Assembly: GCA_016933295.1 (NCBI GenBank)
Contig: JAFGBG010000098.1
Span: forward strand, 1 to 54,825
Direction: 5' to 3'
From: Sedimentisphaerales bacterium
GTDB taxonomy: Bacteria > Planctomycetota > Phycisphaerae > Sedimentisphaerales > Anaerobacaceae
DNA: 54,825 bases
This document shows positions 40,308-50,500 of this stretch, piece after piece. How positions within the stretch are numbered: position 1 is the stretch's first letter; each line of letters opens with the position of its first letter. A model generated the notes under the pieces. It had not been told where the DNA came from and did no database searches. It saw nothing but the letters and a program-made list of their open reading frames with translations. Made by a program: the position numbers and the translations under genes.

Positions 40308-41812
40308 AAAAATGGATAATTTATATCGCTATTTTGTTTGCAGCTTCTACACCCTGTTCGAATGCAACCGAATCGAATCTTGAACGATCCGAGTTAACAG
40401 AATTAATGAAAGAATCAATCGTTTACCTTGAAATTTCCAAACATGGTTATAACCAGGGCGAACCATGGAAACACAGTGATGTTACTCAAGAATGGGCCTG
40501 TGCATGTGCGGTTGGAGAATATCAGGTAGTAACCACGGCGGAGAGTGTCGCAAACCATACCTATCTTAAAGCTCTCCGATACGGCCAAAATGAGTTTATC
40601 GGAGCACAACTCGAAGTTGTCGACTATGAAGCCAATCTTTGCTTGATTCGATTGGATCCGAACGCATTAAGTAAGCCGCTCAGGCCTTTGACATTCAGCG
40701 AAGATTACCTAAAAGGAGCAGAAGTGAATTGCTACTGGTTATCCTCAGAAAATAGGATATATAACGGCCGCGGTTATCTTGACCGTGTAAACGTTCAAAA
40801 AACGCGTACTTCTCATGCACAATATCTTCAATACATAGTGGCAGATACTACTCAACGTACGTCATTCGGAGAAATTTATTGCGTTGGCAGCTCGCCTGTA
40901 GGAATAGCATGCTGGTCAAATAACGATAAAGAAACCGGTTTGATTCCGGCAGAAATAATCAATCACTTTCTAAACAGTGTTAAAGACGGCAACTACACAG
41001 GGCTTGGAAAGGTAGGTTTCGCCGTCTCGGAGCTCCTCAATCCGGCCATGCGATCCTTCCTTAAAATGCCGGAATCACTTAAAAGCGGGGTGTATGTAAC
41101 AGATGTGTATAATCTCGGCACGGGTCACAATATCCTGAAAAAAGACGATGTTATTCTGGCAATTGATGGTAATACTCTTGATCCTTACGGCAGATTTATG
41201 CACCCAAAATATGAACTTTTATTATTTGACCATTTGATAACCAGCAAGAGCGTCGGCGAAAACATAATATTCGAGATCTGGCGTGACGGCAAAAAAACAG
41301 AAATACAGGGAGAAGTCAAGACATTCAAGCCCTCGGAAATGCTCGTACCGTATCACGAATTCGACCAGCAGCCGGAATATATCGTAACGGCGGGATTTAC
41401 AATGCAGAAACTGACACGAGAGTATCTGATGGAATTCGGCCGTGATATGTCCGGCGACACACCAAGTCATTTATATCATTACTATCGTGACCTTGCTTTC
41501 AAACCAACCGATGAACGCAGGGACATTGTCGTACTAAGTTATGTTCTACCTACACCATTCAATCTTGGCTATGCCGGTCTTGGACAGATGGTTGTCAGCA
41601 AATACAACGGTATGAAAATAAGTTCTATCGAAGACATTCTGGTAGCCAGGAATTTGAATCCGGAGTCGAAATATGATGTTATCGAATTCGAACTGGATAG
41701 CCCGGTCGTAGTTATAGACCGACGGCAAACAAGAGATAGCGACGTGTTTGTACAAAAAAATTATGGCATCACAAATCTCCTTAACATAAATCAACAAAAA
41801 CCAGGAATCTAA
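40304..41812 (+). CDS. Deg/HtrA-like paralog lacking catalytic triad (predicted pseudoprotease)
   Basis: 502 aa; ATGA overlap with upstream gene; same architecture but VVTTAESV replaces LTNAHNV, YEANLCLI replaces DCDLAML, RTSFGEIYC replaces NPGNSGGPV. Confidence 0.88.
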   Translation: MKKWIIYIAILFAASTPCSNATESNLERSELTELMKESIVYLEISKHGYNQGEPWKHSDVTQEWACACAVGEYQVVTTAESVANHTYLKALRYGQNEFIGAQLEVVDYEANLCLIRLDPNALSKPLRPLTFSEDYLKGAEVNCYWLSSENRIYNGRGYLDRVNVQKTRTSHAQYLQYIVADTTQRTSFGEIYCVGSSPVGIACWSNNDKETGLIPAEIINHFLNSVKDGNYTGLGKVGFAVSELLNPAMRSFLKMPESLKSGVYVTDVYNLGTGHNILKKDDVILAIDGNTLDPYGRFMHPKYELLLFDHLITSKSVGENIIFEIWRDGKKTEIQGEVKTFKPSEMLVPYHEFDQQPEYIVTAGFTMQKLTREYLMEFGRDMSGDTPSHLYHYYRDLAFKPTDERRDIVVLSYVLPTPFNLGYAGLGQMVVSKYNGMKISSIEDILVARNLNPESKYDVIEFELDSPVVVIDRRQTRDSDVFVQKNYGITNLLNINQQKPGI

Positions 41813-41903
41813 AAACAGCACAAGAGGGCAGAATAATATTATAGCCAACCATTTCCCCTAAACCAATTCAGATGGTAAACAATCATTCAATCGAATAAAA
41901 AGG

Positions 41904-42015
41904 AAGCCCCCGCTTGAAGGAGGAAAGGTGGATAGCAGGGGCTTTGCACAAGCGAAACTGTACTATCTTCGCATTTATTGCACAATGCCGTCAATTGTGG
42001 TGACTACGTATTTTT
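41904..42015 (+). ncRNA. Candidate structured repeat RNA, copy 1
   Basis: AAGCCCCCGCT(41904-41914)/AGCAGGGGCTT(41934-41944) stem with one mismatch; downstream GCGAA...TTCGC hairpin; conserved ATGCCGTC...TACGTATTTTT tail. Strand inferred from U-run tail. Confidence 0.5.
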
Positions 42016-42121
42016 AGATAAAATTTCTCTACATATACGAGACCAGAAAGGTCCTATATTACAGGCACAAAATAGCTAAAAATCGCAATATTCTTGTTAT
42101 TTTAGCAAAAAAACAATAATA

Positions 42122-42267
42122 AAGCCCCTACTTTGTGGAGGAGAATACAAAGCAGGGACTTAAGTAATAGTGTATATTTAATACACTATCACACCTCCTT
42201 CTTTCATCAATTAACCATCTTTTACTATAATTTAGTGCCGTGTCGAGTTCCAATTATAACGATTTTT
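42122..42267 (+). ncRNA. Candidate structured repeat RNA, copy 2
   Basis: AAGCCCCTACTTTGT(42122-42136)/ACAAAGCAGGGACTT(42147-42161), perfect 9-bp hairpin ATAGTGTAT/ATACACTAT (42167-42189), GTGCCGT and AACGATTTTT tail. Confidence 0.5.
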
Positions 42268-42443
42268 ACAAATACAACGATTTCTCAGGCTATTTCAAAT
42301 CCTGATTCAAAAACATCAATACAAAAGCACTTATGGCAGATTTCACACGCAGTATAACGTTTGGCTATAACACAATCCTCCTAAAGTGGATTCCTGAATA
42401 TGTCGATTCTTCAGAACAGATATATACAATATGGGAGTAAAAA

Positions 42444-42821
42444 ATGGATCAAGCCAGGAATCAAAGACAAGAAGAAAGATTAGAGTATCAATGGCCCGTA
42501 TGGTTTGCGGAAGATTTCAAACAAATGCTGTCCGAAGGTCTAATGGTCGATGTCTCCAGCGGAGGAATGGCATTTAAATGTAATGCCGACGAGAATTGCC
42601 CCAAAGTTGGACAAAAATTAGCTGCTCGCTTTAGCATCCCGCGTTTCGAAGAAGACGACTCATCAGCTATAACAAGCTTTATCAGAACAGGATATGTTCT
42701 ACGAGTCGAAAAAATAAATGCATCTTTGTGCCTGGTGGCGATTCAATTCGATGAACCTTTATCTCTCAAACCCTGTGAACAGGCCGATATTAATATTATG
42801 CTCAACAAGAATTTACGGTGA
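42444..42821 (+). CDS. PilZ domain protein (predicted c-di-GMP binding)
   Basis: 125 aa; RQEER (RxxxR) and DVSSGGMAF (D/NxSxxG). Confidence 0.88.
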   Translation: MDQARNQRQEERLEYQWPVWFAEDFKQMLSEGLMVDVSSGGMAFKCNADENCPKVGQKLAARFSIPRFEEDDSSAITSFIRTGYVLRVEKINASLCLVAIQFDEPLSLKPCEQADINIMLNKNLR

Positions 42822-43035
42822 CTAAAACTACTATCATCCCGAAGCTAATCAGACTGCAAATTTATTCATATCATATTTCCTCTTTCCCTGATACGGCAGA
42901 TATATTGATTAAAGCAGGCAGGATTGAGTCAAATCTACAATAATATTCCAAGCGAAATCCGACAAGAGCTTATTTTTTAAGGGAAAACAAGCCCTTCGTG
43001 GTGAAGGGCCGAAAAAGGGAAATCAGGCTTTGAAA

Positions 43036-43154
43036 AAGCCCCTGTTTTTATTAACCCCCACATCCAATAAACAGGGGCTTAAGTATTGAAAAGTTATCGA
43101 TCTATAATTCTCTATAATAAAGTGCCGTCGTCAGTGACCTTTGTAACGCTTTTT
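43036..43154 (+). ncRNA. Candidate structured repeat RNA, copy 3
   Basis: AAGCCCCTGTTTTTATT(43036-43052)/AATAAACAGGGGCTT(43066-43080); AAGTATTG...AGTGCCGTC...TAACGCTTTTT tail shared with copies 1 and 2. Confidence 0.5.
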
Positions 43155-43534
43155 GTTCATACAAAACTTCCTTTATTTATGGCATTGAATTAAAACCAAC
43201 ATCAAACCCACAGTCGTCCTTTTGAAGGGGATTCCGAGTAATTTAGTTACAAAACGCTAAATTTATGTGTTTTTTTCAGTAAAAAACCAGATAGAGAGTA
43301 ACGAATTCCCCGTTTTTACGTCTATTTTTATGGTTTATTACATAAAAACAACGGCAATAGTTTCAAATAGTACTATTGCATTAAATAACGACTTATAAAC
43401 GGCAAAGAAGATAAATTTTCATGTATATACTTCATCATTACACACAGGTCAACCTAAGTGAAATTCTGGCAATTCTTAACCTGTTTTGGTACAATATGTT
43501 AATGATTTGTGTACAAATATAAGGAACAAACCGC

Positions 43535-44575
43535 ATGGAACAACCTGTAGAACAAAAGCTCGAAAACTCATCTAAATTTGGCTCTATTAACGAGGCTCAG
43601 CTCATAGAACGTCTTCACAAAGGATTGCTAAAATTAAAGCACCAAATTCATAAAACTATTATAGGTCAGGACAGTGTCATTGATTCGATGCTTTGCTGTA
43701 TGCTTGCCGGAGGACATTGTATTGTCCAGGGTGTTCCAGGTCTTGCAAAAACCTTGATGGTACATTCCGTGGCGGATTCTATGAATTTGGCATTCAACAG
43801 GATACAATTCACACCCGACCTTATGCCGTCGGATATAACCGGCGCTGATATCATTCAGAGAGATCCACAGTCTAAAAAAAGAAAATACGAATTTGTCCAC
43901 GGGCCGATATTTGCCAATGTAGTCCTTGCCGATGAAATTAATCGTACGCCGCCAAAGACTCAGGCAGCGCTTTTACAGGCCATGCAGGAAAGAGAAGTAA
44001 CCATCTCCGGCCGGACATACAAACTACCCGAACCTTTCTTCGTTCTTGCAACACAAAATCCAATCGAGCAGGAAGGAACATACCCCCTGCCGGAAGCGGC
44101 ACTGGATCGCTTTATGTTTATGATATACATTGATTATCCTTCGGCTAAGGAGGAGCACCTAATCGTCAAACAGACAACAACCGGCAAAAAAAGTATTGTG
44201 CAAAGTGTGCTGGACAAAAACGATATGATCCTGTTTCAGGAGATCGTCAGAATGGCACCTGTCAGTGAGACGGTGATTGCATACTGTATAAATCTGGCAC
44301 GTGCAACCCGACCGACCAGCCGACGCTCAACCGGGATGGTAAAAAAATATCTCAAGTGGGGAGCCGGTCCCAGGGCCGGGCAATTTATGACACTTGGAGC
44401 GAAGGCCAGGGCTTTGATAAACGGACGAATTACTCCAAGCTTCGAGGATGTCAAAGCCGTAAGCAAGCTGGTACTGCGGCATCGAGTTATCCCAAATTTT
44501 AATGCCGAAGCCGATGGCATCAGTGTCGAAGGAATTCTCGATGATCTTGTTCATCAGGTGCCGTTGCCAAAATAA
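43535..44575 (+). CDS. MoxR family AAA+ ATPase
   Basis: 346 aa; GVPGLAKTLMVHSVA, FTPDLMPSDITGADI, VVLADEINRTPPKTQAALLQAMQEREVTI, FFVLATQNPIEQEGTYPLPEAALDRFMF. Confidence 0.97.
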   Translation: MEQPVEQKLENSSKFGSINEAQLIERLHKGLLKLKHQIHKTIIGQDSVIDSMLCCMLAGGHCIVQGVPGLAKTLMVHSVADSMNLAFNRIQFTPDLMPSDITGADIIQRDPQSKKRKYEFVHGPIFANVVLADEINRTPPKTQAALLQAMQEREVTISGRTYKLPEPFFVLATQNPIEQEGTYPLPEAALDRFMFMIYIDYPSAKEEHLIVKQTTTGKKSIVQSVLDKNDMILFQEIVRMAPVSETVIAYCINLARATRPTSRRSTGMVKKYLKWGAGPRAGQFMTLGAKARALINGRITPSFEDVKAVSKLVLRHRVIPNFNAEADGISVEGILDDLVHQVPLPK

Positions 44576-44631
44576 TAATATGATAGTTTTTGGGAGTTAG
44601 GCATTATTAATTTCCAAACGGAGCTTAGAAT

Positions 44632-45528
44632 TTGGCACAAAATCGTGAATATCTCGACCCTATATTTTTAAGCAAACTGGCGAATATGGAATTGATTGCC
44701 CGGTGTGCGGTTGAAGGCTTCTTTTCAGGCCTGCACCCAAGCCCTTTTCACGGTTTCAGCGTCGAGTACAGCGATCATAGGCAATATCATCCCGGCGATG
44801 AATTAAAATTCGTGGATTGGAAGGTATTCGGCCGCAGCGATAAACTCTATATCAAGCGATTTCAACAGGAGACCAATACGACAGTTTATATATTACTGGA
44901 CAACAGTAAAAGTATGTCCTTCGCCTCAGAGCATTCGGTTAGTAAAAGCGAATATGGAGCATATCTTGCCGCTGCTTTGAGCTATTTGATGCTCAGCCAG
45001 GGTGACAGCACGTCTTTATTACTTTTTGCCGAGAAAATCCAGAAAAAGATTCCGCCGAGATCCCGACGAACCCACTTGAATATAATTCTGAAAACTCTGC
45101 AGCAAAATAAACCGAGCGGGCGGACCAATCTGGCGAGCGTTCTGCATACACTGGCAGAAACAACAAGCCGCAGAGGTCTTGTAATATTAATTTCCGATCT
45201 GCTTGATGATGAAGACAGCATTTTCAAGGGTCTTTCTCATTTGAAATTTCTTCGTCACGATGTAATCATATTTCAGATAATGGACCATCAGGAGATAAAT
45301 CTTGATTATGACGGACTGGTTCAGTTCGAGGATATGGAATCCAGTGATAAAATTCGAACATTTCCACAATCAGTCAAGCAAATATATCGTCAACGTGTTA
45401 CCGAATTCCTGGATGAAATAGAAAAAACAGCAGGTAGAAGTAATATCGATTATTGTTTCATTGATACCTCCGAACCCTTAGACAGGGCACTGATTGCGTA
45501 CTTAGCCAAACGAAAGAGGCTCAGATGA
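44632..45528 (+). CDS. DUF58 domain (vWA-like) protein
   Basis: 298 aa, TTG start; HGFSVEYSDHRQYHPGDELKFVDWKVFGRSDKLYIKRFQQETN; ILLDNSKSMSF MIDAS. Confidence 0.95.
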   Translation: MAQNREYLDPIFLSKLANMELIARCAVEGFFSGLHPSPFHGFSVEYSDHRQYHPGDELKFVDWKVFGRSDKLYIKRFQQETNTTVYILLDNSKSMSFASEHSVSKSEYGAYLAAALSYLMLSQGDSTSLLLFAEKIQKKIPPRSRRTHLNIILKTLQQNKPSGRTNLASVLHTLAETTSRRGLVILISDLLDDEDSIFKGLSHLKFLRHDVIIFQIMDHQEINLDYDGLVQFEDMESSDKIRTFPQSVKQIYRQRVTEFLDEIEKTAGRSNIDYCFIDTSEPLDRALIAYLAKRKRLR

Positions 45529-47582
45529 GTTTCCTGGAGTGGACATTTTTATTCGGTTCGATAGCTATCGCCGGACCTTTACTGGCGCATATGCTGGCTA
45601 AGCCCAGATTCAGACGTTTGCCTTTTACAATGCTCCAGTTTCTCCGCAGCAGTCAGACAGAAAGCTACTCCCGCAGAAGATTGCGAGATTTACTGATACT
45701 ACTTTTGCGTTGCGCGATAATCGTTCTTATCGCCCTGCTTTTTGCCCAGCCTATCATGTACATCAAACCGAAATCGAAAGATATGCGTCACATTTACTTC
45801 CTTGGCCTGGATAATTCCACATCAATGTCTTACTCAGATGATTCGGAAAATTATTTTAAGAAGATGAAAGATTCCGCCGTTAATCAGATTGTATCCGCCG
45901 AAACAGATGCTGTTTTCAATATTTGTTCTCTGGTTTCGGGCAACTGGACTCATGGCCTTTCAAAACAACAGGCATTAGTGGAAGTAAAAGCGATGAAAAT
46001 AAAAATCGGAAGTGCCGATATAGAAGCTTTTCTCTCTGGTATTAGAAATAGCAGCCAGGCAGCTAATCCTGCTGATGAAGTCTCAGCAATGTTGATTAGT
46101 GACTTTACGCCTCAAATATTGAAACAATTCCTAAACATTCAGGATCCTGTAAAAGTTGACAACTACAGACATGAAATTATAGCATCCCTAAAACCCATTA
46201 ATAATGCATCTATAGTAAATGCACAGACTGTTGACTCCGCTACAGACGGATTGATTATAAATGTCTCTGTGGCAAATCAAAATCAAATTCGGCAAAAAAG
46301 GCGATTGGCGGCAAAAATGGAAACCAACGATTCCGTTTTCATCGATTTGGACCTGCCACCAAATCAGGTTAAAATATATCCTATCCATTTAAATCCAGGT
46401 TTCAATACAGATAGGCAATTATTCGTTCCTGTTGAATTATCTCTTTCATCCGGCGACGGTCTTGAAATTGATGACATATATTATCTTGCCGTTCGTCTGT
46501 CACAAAAAAGACAAATTAACATACTACTTGCAGAGGCTAATGAGGATGAAATGTTTCTTCTTGACATGGCGATGCGAACTCTATCCGGCAGAAGTTCGGA
46601 CAAGGTAATAAAAGTCCGACGTATTACCTTTGCCGATTTAAGTCCTGCGAACCTTGACTGGGCTAACGTGCTGGTCTGCTCAAGTGTTACAGAGCGTCTA
46701 AGTAATATGACAGAGGCTTTTTCAAACTTTGTTGAGGCCGGTGGCAGGGCTGTTTTTTTTATAACAGGCGAACCTTCCGCCGCTACTCTGAATCGACTTT
46801 GGCAATTGGGAATTCTTCCCGCACTGCCAAAAAAAATTATTCATGAACAAACTTTTGCTGAGACTGATCCACTTGAAAAAGACTTTTTTGGTGTCGATAA
46901 TATTGCCGCAAAAGCGATATTAAATTACAGAATCGACCGGATACCCGTAGCTGGTTTCTGGGAATGTCAGCAGTATCCGGAAAGTAAATGCCTTTGGCAA
47001 TATAAGAATGGCTCAGGTTTTATTTATTTCAGACAAATCGGCAACGGCACAAGTATCCTGGTTAATACAAGCGCCGATGATTCGTTGGGGGCCTTGACCA
47101 AATCGAGTGTATCGGTCGCTCTTTGTCAATATCTTCTGGGCGAGTACGACCAGATTCGGGATTATAGTTTTACCTGTAACCAACGCATTGTTCTACCTAT
47201 TACGGACATAAACTTCAATCCAGACCAAAAAAACTCATTATGGATCCGGAACTGTGACGGCAGTAAAAAACGTGCCGTTTTAACTGACTCTTTCTTATCC
47301 CTGCTCGATCCGGGCTCCGTGGGATGGCTCAAAACTTTTACCGAACCGGAACTTTATGCCGGAGTGAATCTGCCACCCGATGAAACGGTTATGAACAAAC
47401 CGGCTACAGAAGAAGTGGACAACGCGTTGAGGCGTGTATTTTCAACAGATGCAAGAAATAACATTGCTTCGGCGGAAACTTTTGACATCAAAAAACAAAA
47501 ACCTGTATGGATTACGCTGGCCTGGATAATAATTGCATTATTACTGGTAGAATCTTTTGTCGCAAACAGGCTCAGTAGATGA
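45525..47582 (+). CDS. BatA-like membrane vWA protein
   Basis: 685 aa; N-terminal double TM motif FLEWTFLFGSIAIAGPLLAHMLAKPRFRRLPFTMLQFLRSS; LGLDNSTSMSY; ATGA overlap with DUF58 gene. Confidence 0.88.
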   Translation: MSFLEWTFLFGSIAIAGPLLAHMLAKPRFRRLPFTMLQFLRSSQTESYSRRRLRDLLILLLRCAIIVLIALLFAQPIMYIKPKSKDMRHIYFLGLDNSTSMSYSDDSENYFKKMKDSAVNQIVSAETDAVFNICSLVSGNWTHGLSKQQALVEVKAMKIKIGSADIEAFLSGIRNSSQAANPADEVSAMLISDFTPQILKQFLNIQDPVKVDNYRHEIIASLKPINNASIVNAQTVDSATDGLIINVSVANQNQIRQKRRLAAKMETNDSVFIDLDLPPNQVKIYPIHLNPGFNTDRQLFVPVELSLSSGDGLEIDDIYYLAVRLSQKRQINILLAEANEDEMFLLDMAMRTLSGRSSDKVIKVRRITFADLSPANLDWANVLVCSSVTERLSNMTEAFSNFVEAGGRAVFFITGEPSAATLNRLWQLGILPALPKKIIHEQTFAETDPLEKDFFGVDNIAAKAILNYRIDRIPVAGFWECQQYPESKCLWQYKNGSGFIYFRQIGNGTSILVNTSADDSLGALTKSSVSVALCQYLLGEYDQIRDYSFTCNQRIVLPITDINFNPDQKNSLWIRNCDGSKKRAVLTDSFLSLLDPGSVGWLKTFTEPELYAGVNLPPDETVMNKPATEEVDNALRRVFSTDARNNIASAETFDIKKQKPVWITLAWIIIALLLVESFVANRLSR

Positions 47583-47595
47583 ATCAGGATTATAT

Positions 47596-50500
47596 ATGGT
47601 ATTAAACGCAGACAACAGAATTGAAACTTTAGCAGCCAGAGTCAGAAAAGTCAGGCGATGGCTTGCGGCTATTGCTATCCTTAAGGTGGCGGCTGTTTGT
47701 TTACTTTTTGTCTGTGGGTATATCGGCGCTTATATGTGGCTTGACCACCTTTTTAACTTCAGCGGCTTAAGCAGGATAATAGCTTTAACTCTTCTGATAA
47801 TCGCGGCAGCTTTCATCCTCTACAAATTATCGCGTTTGCTTATCGTCCAGATTTCTTACACGAATGCGGCAAATTATATCGAAAATAAAAACAGCTTCGA
47901 TCAGCAGCTTGTTGCGGCTATGGAATACTATGAAAAAAAGACAGATTATCCGTATTCCGAAGCGCTCGCGGAATATCTGGTCGCCAAGGTCAGTGATGAC
48001 AGTGATGAATTTAAGTTCGACTCTACTATTGAGAAATGGCATTGTTATATCCTTGCCGCAGCAGTACTTTTAGGTTTTTGTGTTATTGGCTTATATATAC
48101 AGCGAAATCTCGCATACTTAAAAACATACGTCACGCGGCTGACTATGCCTTTGTCTTCTGTTGAACCTGTACCAACAACAATGCTGGAATCAACTACCGG
48201 AGATTTTGTTGCCGAGCCGGAATCGATATTGGAATTTAAAGCCGAAATACAGGGGCGAGTTCCAGAGAACGGCATGTTTGTTTTGGAGCCGCTCTCAAAC
48301 GACAGCAATGAAATACAACCACGGGAGGAAATCCCGATAACTGCGGTTATTGGAGAAAATGGCAATCCTACTCTTGAAACATCTAATTTTTTCGAGGAGA
48401 CTGGAAAATTCAGATATCGATTTGAAGCAGGTCAAACAAGCTCCGAGTGGCATAATATCGAGATTCGCGAAGCTCCGAAAATAGAGAGCATCACCGCCGA
48501 GGTCTCATTGCCTGCAAAACTTGAAAATAATAAAATGCTTAAAAACTACACGGAGCAAATCAAAGACAACAAACTTGAGCTTGTAGAAAACAGCACTGTA
48601 ACATTGCATATTCGAACAACTGAAAATATAAGCGAAGCGGCAATAACCGGATTAGACAGTCTTTCAAGCAGCAAACAACTCGACGGCACAAATACCTTCA
48701 CATACTCCTTCACAGCGGAAAAAGACGGCTCGGTCGGGTTTCGTATTACTGACGAAAAAGGCTTAACTAATAAAAATATACCTGATTTGGAAATTAAGTT
48801 GAAAACCGATGAGCCGCCGGAATTCAAGTTGATTTCGCCGGAAAGCGATTATCTTGCGACAAACGTTGCCAGCATTCCAATAGAGTTTGATGTAACAGAC
48901 GATTTCGGATTAAACTCAATTCAAATATGCCTGGAATTGCCGGATAGACAACCGACTGTAATTGATATCCCAGTTGAGACGGGCGAAAAAAAGCACAAAG
49001 CTGCTTATGTCCTCGAACTCGAGCGGCACGATTTGAAAGTAGGTGACAGTATTCTATTCTATGCCCGGGCGACTGACATCGCCACAGGTATTATCCCGGA
49101 GAATAACAGATCGAGCAGCGATACTTATTTTATAGAGATTCGCCCTTACCAGCAATTCTGGCATCTGATGCCCGGAGGAGGCGAAAGTCAAAGCCCCGGC
49201 GGTACTAATGAAAGCCTGATGACCGTTCTCGAATACACCCGAGCAATCGTTAAAAAGACATGGACCATTGCAGACAAGCAGATTCAGACTGAGGAAGACA
49301 ATTCGAGGCTCGATTATATTTCCGACGACCTGACTTATTGCTCGGAGCTACTAAAAATAATTCGCGACGATCCGGAGAATAATTTCACAGAAGCCCACAA
49401 AGCAGTATTAAATCAGGTATTGAGCCAATACGAACAGGCTCTCGATAATTTGAAACGGCATGACGCACCTTCCGCCCTGCTGTCGGAGAAAAATGCTTAC
49501 AGAATTTTACGCAAATTCATCCTTGAACTGGATATGCAGTACAATCCGCCTTCGAGCGGCAAAAGCATTCCGCAGGAAAAACCGGATAAAGTGACTCTTC
49601 AGGAATCGCCTGAATTGACCGGCATGGAGAAAGAACGAATCGAAGAGCAGATGCAGAAAATGCAGAATAATATCGAGCAGTTAAAAAAAGAACAAAAACA
49701 ACTAAAGACCGATTTCGAGAATTTTCTGGAACAGAAAAAACAGGCCCAAATTAAATCGCAATCCGAATCGGAGAAAAAAACGCCGGATAAAGAAAATGAA
49801 GAGCAAAAAAACCAACAAGACTCTGAGGGAGGGCAAAATCAGGACAACAAACAGAAAAGTCAAAGTGAAACAAGTTCTCAAAGCAGCGGCAATAGTTCCG
49901 GCGAAAGCCAGGATTCCAATAAAAGCCAAAGCTCCTCTTCCGGACAAAGCAGCAGTCAAAACGATAATCAGGCAAAACAAAACAGCCTAAGTAAAAGTGA
50001 CAACAGCCGGAAGGAAAACAATACCCAAAAAGAGCAAAGCAGTACCGAATCCGACAAAAACGACGACAAACAAAGCGATTCTCAAAAAGACCAAAGCGAC
50101 TCGGATGAAAAAAATAGCGACGATAATGAAGGTTCCGCCGGGAATCAACAATCTCAAACGAATCAGGCGGATTCGGCTTCAAAGAGCGGCAGTCCGAGCG
50201 AAAACAGCGGCAATAACCAGGCAGACGGCAAAAATCAAAGTTATGCCCAAAGCGGCAAAAGTACAATGACAAATGAAAACACACAAGCCGCCGAAACATC
50301 TCAAGATTCCGTCAGCCAGGTCCGAGATACCTTAAATGAAGACGCCAGATTAAAAATGCTACAGGCAAAACAAAAGGCTCTACAGGAAAAAGTCTCACAG
50401 TTGAAACAGGACCTGGAAAAAATACCGCAAAGCACCGATTCAACAGCGGCGAAAGCAACCAACCAGGCCCAAGAACATCTCGATAAAGCCATTGAAAAAA

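Noticed and set aside
41928-42017. 29-codon GTG-start sORF in repeat copy 1 (VDSRGFAQAKLYYLRIYCTMPSIVVTTYF) behind AAGGAGG
   Set aside because: Frame is not conserved in copies 2 and 3, whose conservation is structural; treated as part of the RNA-like repeat.
42133-42357. 74-aa ORF over repeat copy 2
   Set aside because: Covers hairpins and the conserved RNA-like tail; no homologous frame in the other copies.
41904-43154. Repeats as twister ribozymes (AAGCCC, AATGCCG, TAACGC motifs present) or integron attC sites
   Set aside because: Motif order is incompatible with twister or its circular permutations; no RYYYAAC/GTTRRRY attC core and no integrase seen.
49751-50299. 182-aa minus-strand ORF opposite the low-complexity region
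   Set aside because: Antisense artefact of S/Q/N/K codons; composition not protein-like.
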